Positions 7,451 to 17,298 of a stretch of 64,000 nt of DNA are shown in pieces. Source of the DNA: an uncultured Prevotellaceae bacterium (GTDB lineage: Bacteria > Bacteroidota > Bacteroidia > Bacteroidales > Bacteroidaceae). How positions within the stretch are numbered: the first letter of the stretch is position 1; each line of letters begins with the position of its first letter. The stretch covers positions 1 through 64,000 of the forward strand of contig OMWI01000014.1 of assembly GCA_900314715.1 (NCBI GenBank), read 5' to 3'. The translations under genes were made by a program, and so were the position numbers. Under the pieces are notes generated by a model that saw nothing but the letters and a program-made list of their open reading frames with translations, made no database searches and was not told the DNA's origin.

Positions 7451-10400
7451 ATGATAGGTTCAATATTAGCAACATCGGTCCTTATCATCAACGAAATTAT
7501 GGCATCAAACGTGGGAACCGTGATGAGTCCTGCGACGAACTTCGACGGTTGGATTGAACTATACAACCCGTCCGACCATTATGTTCAATTGTCAGGGATG
7601 TTCCTAAGCGACGATGAGAATAATCTTACTCGTTGGTGTATGCCGACAAATATAGGTGTCGTTCCAGCCAGAGGATATAAAGTCATTTGGTTTGGTTCTA
7701 ACAACATCATGAACAACCAAGCACCATTCAACTTAGATTGTGATGGAGGAACCATTTACCTCAGCGATAAAGACGGACAAATCCTCGTTAGTCAAGATTA
7801 TCCCGCAGCATTGAGTAGGACTTCGTTTGCGAGAAAGACAGACGGAGGAGACGAATGGGGCTTAACGGCAGATGCAACACCCGAAGCAACAAACACAACT
7901 GCTTTCTTTGCCGAGAATCGTTTAGACCCTCCCGAAGTAGTTCAAGACAGCAAGATATTCAATGGCATGATGACCGTGAATGTCAACATTCCACAAGGAA
8001 CCACATTGGTTTATACCACCGATGGAAGTGTTCCCGTTGCACCTCATGGAAACGTTCAAGCTACGGAATGGCAAGACTATATCGTCAACGGCAATTGTGA
8101 AGGTAATGATGTATCTTGTCTTGTAGGGAAAGATGGCAATGGTGGCGGCGTTTTAGAAACCCATATCGTGGATGGTGTTGGGTATAATGGTTCTCGTGGC
8201 ATCAAGATTCATTCCGTCGCCAATCCTACGAATGATTGGGACACGCAATTTTTCGTTTATACTCCCAAACATGTATGGAATAGCGGAGACAAGTATCGTT
8301 TCAAGATGAAAGTTCGTGCTGACCAAGCCTCACATATCTCTGTTCAATCACATACCGAACCATCTAACTACGTTCATTGGTCTATGTTGGACGGAGGATA
8401 CAACATTACCAACACTTGGCAGGAAATCGTATTTGAAGGAACCATCTCTAACGAACAAGCAGGCAATTCAGGAATTCAAACCATTGCTTTCAATCTCAAC
8501 GAGCAAAGAGGAATTGAAAACAACTTCTATTTCGATGATATTTCTTGGGAAGCATACAATTCAAAAGAAGGGTTGGTAGGCAACATCAGTGAAACTGGTA
8601 CATTTACCATCAACAATACGACAAACTTTTGTTTCCGTTTGTTCAAGGAAGGTTATTTGCCCAGCGTTCCCGTAACAAGGTCGTATATCAAGACAACCAA
8701 CAATTACACCATTCCCGTTGTCTCTATCGTTGGAAACAGGAAATACTTTACTGATAGCAAATGGGGAATTGACACGCAAGGAACCAATGGGAAGACTGGA
8801 AACGGACAAAGCACTAAGTGTAATTGGAATATGGATTGGGAACGTCCAGTCAATTTCTCATTCATCACGCCAGAAGGAGTGATGGCTTATAATCAAGACG
8901 TGGAAATCTCCGTATCAGGCGGTTGGACTCGTTCAGCAACACCTCGTTCGTTCAAGTTGAAATCAGGAAAGGAGTTTGACGGACAAAACCGACTTGATTA
9001 TATGTTCTTCCCACAAAAGCCGTATCTCAGAAACAAGGTATTGTTATTGCGCAATGGCGGCAACGACATTTGGGAAAACAATGGAAGTAGATTCTTAGAC
9101 CCTGCTTTGCAAACGATTATCCAACGCTCTGGAATCAATCTTGATTTGCAATCGTATGTGCCCATCATCGAATATGTAAACGGTGAATTCCGTGGCGTGC
9201 TCAATATGCGTGAGCCAAACAACAAGAAGTTTGTTGAGTCTAATTTCGGTTATGATGACGAGAAGATAGATATGTTTGAAATGAGTGCCGACTCGAATCT
9301 GGTATTCATGGTTGGTACGAAAGATGTACTTGAACGTATCTACGAGTTGGGAGAACATGCCAATGATGTGGATGCTTACGAGGAAATCAAGCAATCGCTC
9401 GACATCGACGAATACATCAACTACATGGCTACAGAACTATATTTAGGTTCTACCGATTGGCCACACAACAACATCAAAGGGTTTAGGAATCAGGCAGACG
9501 GGCGTTATCGCTTTGTGACATTCGACTTGGATTTCGCCTTCAAGAATTCCAATCCGTTTACGGCATTTGAAAATGACCAATGGCACAAGTTTAACTTAAT
9601 CTACGACACTCATGAAGAGCGATATGAGGAAATCAAATTGGTAACGTTATTCCTCAATATGCTCAACAACGATGAGTTCCGCAAGAAATTCATCGATACG
9701 TTCTGCCTGATTGGTGGAAGTGTATTTGAAAAAGAGCGTGCTACGGCTATCGTCAACGAATTGGCTGACCACGTAAGACCCATGATGCAACTTGACGGAT
9801 GGAGAAGTCCCGATACTTCTGCCAATCTTATCATCTCGAAGTTGAACACATTAACGGAAGCCATGACCACTTGTATGCAAAACTTCAAGTACATGAAACT
9901 CTCTGGGGTTAAGAAACAAAGCGTACAATTGACCACAGATACCGAAGGGGCAAACATTTACATTAACGACTTAGAGGTACCGTATGCGGACTTCAAAGGT
10001 TATCTTTTCGCTCCCATAACACTTGAGGCTAAAGCTCCTGCTGGTTATACCTTCACGGGATGGAAACAGACATCAGCTGCTACTCATGAACTTTTCGGAA
10101 TGAATAGTTCGTGGAAATACTATGACAAAGGCGCTCAAAGCAGCACGATTTGGCGCACATCAAACTACAACGACACATCTTGGTCTTCGGGCGAAAGTCC
10201 TCTTGGATATAAGACTCCAGGTATAAAGACAACCGTTGGATATGGTTCTAATGCTAACCAAAAGAATCCAACCACCTATTTCCGCAAGACATTTACGCTC
10301 AGCAAGACACCTTCAAGCAAAGACGTGTTTATCTTGGATTATCAAGTAGATGATGGATTTGTCGTTTATGTAAACGGTTCGGAAGCAGGACGAGTGAATA

Positions 10401-11452
10401 TGCCATCAGGAACCATTTCCTACAACACGTATTCCTCTACATACGCTGGAGATGAACCCATCACAGGAACATTAGATTTGCCCGCACGATACTTCCAAAA
10501 TGGAACTAATTTGATTGCCGTGGAAGTACACAACAACAATGCCACGTCGAGCGATTTGTTCTGGGCTGCTTCTTTGAACACGACGATTGATGCCGTGAAT
10601 GAGGAAGTCATCTCTACGGAAGCTATCATCGACTTACCCTCAAATAATTACGTAGGACTAACCGCTTGTTTCTCTCCCCTTTCTGAAGAAGAACGATTGC
10701 AACAAGGCATTACTCCTGTTCGCATCAACGAGGTAAGTGCTTCCAACAACATTTCCGTAAACGAATATTGGAAACGAAATGATTGGGTAGAATTATACAA
10801 CACCACCAATCAACCCATCGACGTTGAAGGAATGTATCTAACAGACAACGTTGACAAGCCACATAAATACAAGATTAGCAAGAAAGAGAGTCTTGCCCAA
10901 ACCATTATTCCACCTCATGGATACCTCATCATTTGGTGCGACAAACTTGAACCTATCAGTCAATTACATGCCTCATTCAAACTTGAAGCTGACGGTAGTG
11001 AGATGATGCTATCGGCCGCTGATGATAGTTGGACTGATCGTTTCACCTATCCTAAACACAAGGAAGATGAATCTGTAGGTAGATATCCAGATGGCAATAA
11101 CAATGTGTTTGTCATGAATGTTCCTACCATCGCGAAATCGAACATCACGACAAGTTACCAGGTGAAAGTGGAGCAACCAACTCTTGATGGAATCAATACC
11201 ATCATGGCAGACACTTCTCATCCCATCACGGCTCGCTACGTATTGGGCAACCTTATCGTAAGAGGACAAGTTGAAGGAATAATCCACGTGGATTTTTATA
11301 ATTTGGCCGGACAATTCGTTGCTCAAAAAGAAGCCACTCTCAATGCCGGTTATGCCGAAATACCCGTTGGAGGATTGTCGAATGGTTATTATATTGCCCG
11401 TGTGAAAGATGCACAAGGAAATCATACTAATTGTAAGTTCATTAAGAAATAG
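7451..11452 (+). CDS. large CotH-kinase-like / lamin-tail T9SS surface protein
   Basis: The 1333 residues hold, in order: a lamin-tail domain (about 12-130, INEIMASN...DGWIELYNPS), a chitobiase-like segment (about 165-200, YTTDGSVPV), a carbohydrate-binding jelly roll (about 205-370), a CotH domain (about 415-820, with STDWPHNNIKGF and RYRFVTFDLDFAF), another beta domain (about 880-1040), a second lamin-tail domain (about 1090-1220, RINEVSASN...DWVELYNTT) and a type IX sorting domain (last 70, GLSNGYYIARV). CotH proteins in other bacteria phosphorylate proteins, so a surface kinase role is possible. The N-terminus is odd: a stop codon lies just before the ATG and only about 10 hydrophobic residues precede the lamin-tail domain, with no basic start. 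Confidence 0.85.
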   Translation: MIGSILATSVLIINEIMASNVGTVMSPATNFDGWIELYNPSDHYVQLSGMFLSDDENNLTRWCMPTNIGVVPARGYKVIWFGSNNIMNNQAPFNLDCDGGTIYLSDKDGQILVSQDYPAALSRTSFARKTDGGDEWGLTADATPEATNTTAFFAENRLDPPEVVQDSKIFNGMMTVNVNIPQGTTLVYTTDGSVPVAPHGNVQATEWQDYIVNGNCEGNDVSCLVGKDGNGGGVLETHIVDGVGYNGSRGIKIHSVANPTNDWDTQFFVYTPKHVWNSGDKYRFKMKVRADQASHISVQSHTEPSNYVHWSMLDGGYNITNTWQEIVFEGTISNEQAGNSGIQTIAFNLNEQRGIENNFYFDDISWEAYNSKEGLVGNISETGTFTINNTTNFCFRLFKEGYLPSVPVTRSYIKTTNNYTIPVVSIVGNRKYFTDSKWGIDTQGTNGKTGNGQSTKCNWNMDWERPVNFSFITPEGVMAYNQDVEISVSGGWTRSATPRSFKLKSGKEFDGQNRLDYMFFPQKPYLRNKVLLLRNGGNDIWENNGSRFLDPALQTIIQRSGINLDLQSYVPIIEYVNGEFRGVLNMREPNNKKFVESNFGYDDEKIDMFEMSADSNLVFMVGTKDVLERIYELGEHANDVDAYEEIKQSLDIDEYINYMATELYLGSTDWPHNNIKGFRNQADGRYRFVTFDLDFAFKNSNPFTAFENDQWHKFNLIYDTHEERYEEIKLVTLFLNMLNNDEFRKKFIDTFCLIGGSVFEKERATAIVNELADHVRPMMQLDGWRSPDTSANLIISKLNTLTEAMTTCMQNFKYMKLSGVKKQSVQLTTDTEGANIYINDLEVPYADFKGYLFAPITLEAKAPAGYTFTGWKQTSAATHELFGMNSSWKYYDKGAQSSTIWRTSNYNDTSWSSGESPLGYKTPGIKTTVGYGSNANQKNPTTYFRKTFTLSKTPSSKDVFILDYQVDDGFVVYVNGSEAGRVNMPSGTISYNTYSSTYAGDEPITGTLDLPARYFQNGTNLIAVEVHNNNATSSDLFWAASLNTTIDAVNEEVISTEAIIDLPSNNYVGLTACFSPLSEEERLQQGITPVRINEVSASNNISVNEYWKRNDWVELYNTTNQPIDVEGMYLTDNVDKPHKYKISKKESLAQTIIPPHGYLIIWCDKLEPISQLHASFKLEADGSEMMLSAADDSWTDRFTYPKHKEDESVGRYPDGNNNVFVMNVPTIAKSNITTSYQVKVEQPTLDGINTIMADTSHPITARYVLGNLIVRGQVEGIIHVDFYNLAGQFVAQKEATLNAGYAEIPVGGLSNGYYIARVKDAQGNHTNCKFIKK

Positions 11453-11511
11453 ACATTATCTTATCACGTTGAGTAAGGGCGAGTAATCGCAACATCTCAT
11501 TCGCAATCTAT

Positions 11512-11568
11512 AAACACCATGTTTACACTTGATAAACACTATATTTACAAGGCGTAAACATGGTGTTT
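11512..11568. promoter_or_regulatory. inverted set of the 15-bp operator-like motif (locus B)
   Basis: AAACACCATGTTTAC (11512-11526) and AAACACTATATTTAC (11534-11548) are minus-strand copies with starts 22 bp apart. GTAAACATGGTGTTT (11554-11568) is a plus-strand copy and an exact inverse of the first. The set lies between the CotH gene and the efflux operon. It may be a regulator site or a stem-loop in the CotH transcript. Confidence 0.6.
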
Positions 11569-11686
11569 GTTATTAATATGTAACGTTTTTGCTTCATCTG
11601 AAAGAAAAGTAAAAAAATAAGGAATAAGAATAATAGATATTACGTTTTTTTTCACTAATTTTGTGACCAAAATAAATAAGTAAGCA

Positions 11687-12706
11687 ATGAAAAAAAGTAT
11701 TTGGATACTACTAGCCGTTCTATTGGTTTGCAGTTGTAGTGAAAAGAAGGAGCAAAAAGTAAAGGCTCCAATACGAGTGAAAACACAACTTGTTTCCCCA
11801 GGATTTGTTGACAAAGCTCAAACCTATGTGGGTATGATAGAGGAACGTGAGGCTACTGCGGTCAGCTTTACAGGTATGGGTGTAGTCAAAAGAGTGTTTG
11901 TGAGAGAAGGACAAGCTGTTAGCAGAGGTCAACTCGTTGCAGAGATGGATGATACACAAGCTCGCAACTTGTTAAGTGGTGCTGAGGCAGCTATGACACA
12001 AGCAAATGATGCTTTGCAACGCTATGGAATGTTGCACGAAAACGGTTCTCTGCCTGAAGTGCAATGGGTAGAAATACAAAGCAAGGTGGCACAAGCCAAA
12101 TCACAATTGGAAGTTGCCAAGAAGAATTTAGCTGATTGTCGCTTGAAAGCTCCAGTTAGTGGTATCATTGGGCGCAAGCAAATTAGTGCAGGGGAAACGG
12201 CATTACCTTCCCAATCCGTGGTGAGCATCCTCGACATTAATACCGTGAAGGTGAAAGTAGCCATTCCAGAAGCGGAAATTGGAGTCATTCATTCCAATAC
12301 TCCCACAAGTATTAAAGTAGATGCCATTGATCGTGTTTATCAAGGAGGTCGCATAGAAAAGGGAGTGCAAGCAGATGCTTTGACCCATACATACGATATT
12401 CGTATTCATGTGGCAAATGGAGGACACAAATTACTTCCTGGTATGGTGGCAAGCGTCAGATTCCTTGCTGATGGTTCTCAAGCCATTAGTGGTAGATCAT
12501 TACCAATACCTTCTATTCAGAAGCAATCTGATGGTTCGTTATTTGTATGGACTATCGATAAGGATAGTATCGCTCATCGCACAAAAGTTAGTGTTGGCGA
12601 TACACGAGGTAATTATATTTCTGTTACCGAAGGACTGAATCTTGGCCAGCGCATTGTTACCGAGGGTTATCAGAAACTAAGTGAAGGTACAAAAGTTATC
12701 TATTAG
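11687..12706 (+). CDS. RND efflux periplasmic adaptor lipoprotein (membrane fusion protein)
   Basis: The 339-residue protein begins with a lipoprotein signal (ILLAVLLVCSC). A barrel-sandwich/lipoyl part (GVVKRVFVREGQAVSRGQLVAEMD, about 63-87) is split by a helical hairpin (about 90-145). The second lipoyl half (DCRLKAPVSGIIGRKQISAGE) and a beta-barrel domain follow. It should link the RND pump to the TolC channel in the periplasm. A -7 motif TAATTTTG lies at 11656-11663. The pump gene begins one base after the TAG stop, so the two are translationally close. The length is typical of AcrA/HlyD-type adaptors in Bacteroidetes. Confidence 0.92.
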   Translation: MKKSIWILLAVLLVCSCSEKKEQKVKAPIRVKTQLVSPGFVDKAQTYVGMIEEREATAVSFTGMGVVKRVFVREGQAVSRGQLVAEMDDTQARNLLSGAEAAMTQANDALQRYGMLHENGSLPEVQWVEIQSKVAQAKSQLEVAKKNLADCRLKAPVSGIIGRKQISAGETALPSQSVVSILDINTVKVKVAIPEAEIGVIHSNTPTSIKVDAIDRVYQGGRIEKGVQADALTHTYDIRIHVANGGHKLLPGMVASVRFLADGSQAISGRSLPIPSIQKQSDGSLFVWTIDKDSIAHRTKVSVGDTRGNYISVTEGLNLGQRIVTEGYQKLSEGTKVIY

Positions 12707-12707
12707 T

Positions 12708-15700
12708 ATGGAGAAGAAAATGGATTGGCTCAAGTGGCCTTTGGAACATTACCCGATATCACTACTAATAGTCGGTATTCTGTTTTTGTTGGGCGTCTTT
12801 GGAATGTATGACATGCCAAAGGATGAGTTCCCCCATGCAACCATACGACAAGGAGTAGTGGTAGCCGTATATCCTGGTGCGACCGCCGAGGAAGTGGAAC
12901 AACAAGTGGCACGTCCATTGGAACGTTATCTTTTCACTTATGGCGAAGTAAACCGTGTAAAAACAACGACGACATCACAAAATGGGCTTTGCATCGTGAT
13001 GGTGAAACTGAACGATAACGTCAATAATAAAGATGAAGTTTGGAGCAAGATAAAGCATGGATTGAATGCTTTCAAACGTCAACTACCAACTGGAGTGTTA
13101 GCTATTGTAGTTAACGATGATTTTGGCAACACATCAGCATTGCTCATCGCCATTGAAAGTGATAAACGCAGTTATCGTGAGTTAAAGGAATATAGTGACA
13201 ATTTGAGTGATCGCCTACGACGTATTCCCTCTGTGGCAAACGTAAAGATGTATGGAGAACAGAAGGAACAAATCAGTTTGTATATAGACCATGAGCGTTT
13301 GCAAGCATACGGAATCGGTCAACAGATGTTGTTTAGTCGATTGCAAGCCCAAGGTATCACAACCATGAGCGGTAGCATCAACGACGATGACCAACAGATT
13401 CCTATCCACGTAGAAGCCATGGAGAATAGTGAAGAAGAGATAGCCAATCAGATTATCTTTTCCGATCCTATTACTGGCAAAGTGGCACGCGTTAGGGACG
13501 TAGCACGTGTGGTAAGGGAATATGAACCGATGTCGAGTCGTATTGAGCAAGATGGCCATCCCTGTGTGTTGTTGTCAATGGAAATGACACCAGGCAACAA
13601 TGTAGTACAATATGGTAAAGAGGTTGACAAGGTTCTGAACGACTTCCGTGAGAATGAATTACCCACAGATGTTAATGTCACACGCATTGCCGACAAGCCA
13701 AAAGTGGTGAGTACGAGCGTTAGCGACTTTTTGCGCGACCTTCTGATTTCAATGGTTATCATCATTCTCGTAATGATGGTACTTTTCCCGATACGTTCGG
13801 CCATCGTAGCTGCTATTACCATTCCACTTAGTACATTCGTGTCAGTGTCTATCATGTACATGGTTGGTATCGAACTCAACATTGTCACATTGGCAGCATT
13901 GATTGTAGTATTAGGAATGATTGTAGATAACTCTATTGTGGTCATTGATGGCTATTTGGAATATCTGGGAAAAGGATATGAACCTAAGCGTGCCGCCATA
14001 GATTCGGCCAAGCAATACTTCATGCCAATGATGCTTGCCACCATTTGTATATGTGCTATATTCTTCCCCTTCTTGATTACGATGAAGGGTATGTTTCATG
14101 ATTGTTTGGAAGCCTTCCCTTGGACAATCACAATTAATCTGATGGTGTCTCTTTTCTTGGCTGTTAGTGTAATTCCTTTCTTAGAAGTATTGATTATTAA
14201 GCCAGAGAAAAACGGTAAATCTGGAGATTCTGGGAATGCAATTACCAAATGGGTACAAAGCACTTACAATCACGTACTCGACTTCACATTCCATCATCCT
14301 TGGGTAACCATTTTCGGTGGAATTGGTATCATTCTACTATCTACCATCATTATTCCCACGTTAAAGATACGTCTATTCCCATACGCCGACCGCGACCAGT
14401 TTGCCATAGAGATTTTCTTACCCGACGGTAAGGGATTGGCCGAAACAGAACAGATAGCAGAGTCGGTGCGCAAAACCTTAGAGAAAGATGATAGAATCGT
14501 TGGCATTACGGGATTCCTGGGATGTTCGTCACCTCGATTTATGGATGCCTATGCACCACAGATAGCAAGTAGCAATTATGCTCAATTCATTGTTAATACC
14601 AAGTCAGACAAGGCAACCCTCGAATTGTTGGCAAAGTATCAACCCCAACTAAGCGAGGCTTTTCCAAAAGCTTATGTCAAGTTCAAACGCTTGGACTATT
14701 TGGAAGTGAATGAGCTGGAGTATCGTTTTTATGGTGAAGACCTTGATTCACTACACGTCGTGGCAGAGCGTCTGATGGAACGAATGCGTCAAATGCCAGA
14801 ATTAGAATGGGTACATACTGACTATTTCCAGCCTTATCCTATTATCAACGTACAACTTGACCCCGTCATTTCAGCTCAATTAGGTATTACGCGCACCACG
14901 GCCCAATTAGCATTGAGTGCAAACTCAGGCGACTTGCGTGTTGGACAGATATGGGAAGGTAATTACGAACTCCCTATCGTGGTGAAAGATGATGCTGATA
15001 TGACTTACTCTGACATAGCTAATCTTGGCATTTCATCCCCACAATCAATGATTTCATCGGGCATATACGGCAACAATAGCACTGTCCCATTGCGACAATT
15101 AGCAAAGGTTGAACCATATTGGAGTGAGAGCCGTATCGTACATCGTGGAGGTGAACGTTGTATTACCGTGACAGCTCAATTCGCCCAAGGCGTCTTTACT
15201 GCTCCCGTGGAAAAAGAGATAGCTCGTATCATGCAAAAGGAGATTCAACTTCCTCAAGGCGTTCGTTGTGAAGTTGGTGGTGAGATAGAATATGGAGATG
15301 AAGCTATTCCACAAATTGTTGGAGGCATTGTTATTGCCATGATCATCGTATTTTTCTTCCTGTTATTCAATTTCAAGAAGTTTGGAATCACCTCTGTATG
15401 TATGGCCGCTCTCGCACTTATGATTCCTGGCGCACTCATCGGACTTGGCTTGATGAACCGTGCACTGGGTCTGACATCTATTTTCGGACTCATCACGTTG
15501 ATGGGAATGATTATGCGTAATGAGATACTCATCTTTGAACACGCCATTGAACTAATTAAGAAATATGTGGCAGAGCATGGCGACTGGACTGTGGATCGTG
15601 AGGCTTATAACGAAGCCGTAAAGCAAGCAGCCTACGATGCTGGAAAACGCCGCATGGTGCCAATCTTCCTCACAACAGCTACTACCGCCGTTGGTGTGGT

Positions 15701-15830
15701 TCCGATGATTATTGCACAATCATCATTCTGGATGCCCGTTGGAGTGACCATCTTCGCGGGAGGAATCGGTTCTCTCATCCTCGTGGTTACTATTTTACCT
15801 GTAGTATATTGGAAAGTTTCGACAAAATAG
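12708..15830 (+). CDS. RND efflux transporter, inner membrane pump
   Basis: The 1040-residue protein has the classical RND plan: a first membrane helix (about 15-32), a large periplasmic loop, a six-helix bundle with VVLGMIVDNSIVVIDG in TM4 (conserved aspartate of the proton relay), a second membrane helix near 535, a second periplasmic loop and a second bundle (ITLMGMIMRNEILIFEHAIELI). The start is set at ATG 12708 (MEKKMDWLKW). A longer frame from 12681 overlaps the adaptor gene. It exports compounds by proton antiport with the adaptor and TolC partners on either side; the substrate cannot be read from the sequence. Confidence 0.93.
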   Translation: MEKKMDWLKWPLEHYPISLLIVGILFLLGVFGMYDMPKDEFPHATIRQGVVVAVYPGATAEEVEQQVARPLERYLFTYGEVNRVKTTTTSQNGLCIVMVKLNDNVNNKDEVWSKIKHGLNAFKRQLPTGVLAIVVNDDFGNTSALLIAIESDKRSYRELKEYSDNLSDRLRRIPSVANVKMYGEQKEQISLYIDHERLQAYGIGQQMLFSRLQAQGITTMSGSINDDDQQIPIHVEAMENSEEEIANQIIFSDPITGKVARVRDVARVVREYEPMSSRIEQDGHPCVLLSMEMTPGNNVVQYGKEVDKVLNDFRENELPTDVNVTRIADKPKVVSTSVSDFLRDLLISMVIIILVMMVLFPIRSAIVAAITIPLSTFVSVSIMYMVGIELNIVTLAALIVVLGMIVDNSIVVIDGYLEYLGKGYEPKRAAIDSAKQYFMPMMLATICICAIFFPFLITMKGMFHDCLEAFPWTITINLMVSLFLAVSVIPFLEVLIIKPEKNGKSGDSGNAITKWVQSTYNHVLDFTFHHPWVTIFGGIGIILLSTIIIPTLKIRLFPYADRDQFAIEIFLPDGKGLAETEQIAESVRKTLEKDDRIVGITGFLGCSSPRFMDAYAPQIASSNYAQFIVNTKSDKATLELLAKYQPQLSEAFPKAYVKFKRLDYLEVNELEYRFYGEDLDSLHVVAERLMERMRQMPELEWVHTDYFQPYPIINVQLDPVISAQLGITRTTAQLALSANSGDLRVGQIWEGNYELPIVVKDDADMTYSDIANLGISSPQSMISSGIYGNNSTVPLRQLAKVEPYWSESRIVHRGGERCITVTAQFAQGVFTAPVEKEIARIMQKEIQLPQGVRCEVGGEIEYGDEAIPQIVGGIVIAMIIVFFFLLFNFKKFGITSVCMAALALMIPGALIGLGLMNRALGLTSIFGLITLMGMIMRNEILIFEHAIELIKKYVAEHGDWTVDREAYNEAVKQAAYDAGKRRMVPIFLTTATTAVGVVPMIIAQSSFWMPVGVTIFAGGIGSLILVVTILPVVYWKVSTK

Positions 15831-15845
15831 GAATCCTCTCCCCTT

Positions 15846-15864
15846 CCCTCTCCTAAGGAGAGGG
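15846..15864. repeat. GC-rich palindromic repeat between pump and tolC genes
   Basis: CCCTCTCCT-a-AGGAGAGGG is a perfect 9-bp stem. Read on the minus strand this block gives FPLSLGEGRGED, the same peptide pattern that the copy at 15964-15996 gives in the tolC-like gene. Confidence 0.7.
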
Positions 15865-15896
15865 GGAATACATAGACTTTAAATAAACAAGTAAGA

Positions 15897-17276
15897 ATGA
15901 AAAAGATCATCATAACAACACTCCTAATAATAGCCACCCTACCGCTATCAGCACAAGCAACCACTCCCCTCTCCTTGGGGGAGAGGTCGGGGGTGAGGGT
16001 TTTATCCTTAAATCAACTCAAGGACTCAGCCTTGCGCAATAATATTGCCATTCGAAAGGCTTATCACAACATTGATGCCGCACAAGAACAACGAAAGGAA
16101 GCCTTCACCAACTATTTCCCCAACGTGAGTGGCGTGGGTGCTTGGTTCAATGCAAACAAGGGAATGGCAAAGATGGACATTAACTTAGCCGATAACATGT
16201 CACCCGAAACGGCAATGGCTTTGGCTCAAATACTCCCACCTCAGATATTGGGGTCATTAACGTCTCCCATGAGTATGACGATGATGAAAAATGGTGTCGT
16301 GGCTGGCATTACTGCTACGCAACCCGTATTTGCAGGAGGACAAATTATCAATGGCAATAAATTGGCAAAAGTGGGTGAAGACGTTAGTCATCTTCAATTA
16401 CAACTATCAGAAGATGAGGTGGAAAAGAACACCGAACAATACTTCTGGCAATTCGTTACGTTGAAAGAGAAGATGAAAACCATTCGTGCCGTAGAGGAAT
16501 TGCTCAACGGAATCAACAAAGACGTTAGCGTTGCCGTGAAAGCTGGTGTTGCCATGCGCAATGATTTGCTGCAAGTGCAATTACGACAAAACGACATAGA
16601 AAGTCAAAAACTCAAGTTGCAAAACGGCATCAGCATTATCAAGTTATTGCTCGCTCAATATTGTGGACTTCGCGATACTACTTTCGACGTGAGTTACAAT
16701 GCCGACGTTTCCGTTCCTATCTCGTTGAAAAAAGACCATCAACAAGCCTTATTGCAAACGACGGAATACCAATTACTCAACAAGCAAGTAGAAGCAACGC
16801 AATTGCAACACAAAATGGCAATTGGCGAAAACCTACCTACCATTGCTGTTGGAGCAGGATACAACTACCATACTTTATTAGACAACAACCGTTCGTTTGC
16901 GATGATATTCGCCACGGTCAACATACCTATCTCCAGTTGGTGGGGCGGTTCTCATTCCATCAAACGAAAGAAAATCGAACAACAGAAAGCCATTGAACAA
17001 CTCAATGACAATTCCGAGTTGCTGAAGATTCGTATGCAAAAGGCGTGGAACGATGTTGACGAGTCGTATCAACAACTCGCGCTCGCACAAAGAAGCATCG
17101 AACAAGCGGAAGAGAATCTTCGACTGAACCGCAACTTCTATCAAGCGGGAACATCCAAGATGTCTGACTTGCTACAAGCTCAATTGCTCTATCAACAAGC
17201 ACTCGACAAACGCACCGATGCATTTGCCGAATACCAAAACAAACTCCTGGAATATAGATTGGCAACTGGCAATTGA
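15897..17276 (+). CDS. TolC-family outer membrane efflux channel
   Basis: The 459-residue protein has a signal peptide (MKKIIITTLLIIATLPLSAQA) and the two repeated helical-hairpin/strand units of outer membrane efflux proteins, with long coiled-coil helices (about 160-215 and 380-430). It is the third part of the pump operon and begins 66 bases after the RND gene. Residues 22-35 (TTPLSLGERSGVRV) do not belong to the family: they are encoded by a palindromic GC-rich repeat that was inserted in frame directly after the predicted signal-peptide cleavage site. The mature protein probably starts with this tag and is otherwise intact. Confidence 0.9.
   Translation: MKKIIITTLLIIATLPLSAQATTPLSLGERSGVRVLSLNQLKDSALRNNIAIRKAYHNIDAAQEQRKEAFTNYFPNVSGVGAWFNANKGMAKMDINLADNMSPETAMALAQILPPQILGSLTSPMSMTMMKNGVVAGITATQPVFAGGQIINGNKLAKVGEDVSHLQLQLSEDEVEKNTEQYFWQFVTLKEKMKTIRAVEELLNGINKDVSVAVKAGVAMRNDLLQVQLRQNDIESQKLKLQNGISIIKLLLAQYCGLRDTTFDVSYNADVSVPISLKKDHQQALLQTTEYQLLNKQVEATQLQHKMAIGENLPTIAVGAGYNYHTLLDNNRSFAMIFATVNIPISSWWGGSHSIKRKKIEQQKAIEQLNDNSELLKIRMQKAWNDVDESYQQLALAQRSIEQAEENLRLNRNFYQAGTSKMSDLLQAQLLYQQALDKRTDAFAEYQNKLLEYRLATGN
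15964..15996. repeat. palindromic repeat inside the tolC-like gene
   Basis: CCTCTCC (15968-15974), five bases, GGAGAGG (15980-15986), followed by the G-rich tail TCGGGGGTGAGG. It is read in frame as PLSLGERSGVR. A related copy in the opposite direction lies about 110 bases upstream at 15846-15864. Confidence 0.75.
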
Positions 17277-17298
17277 ATTATGTATTATCGATAACTCG

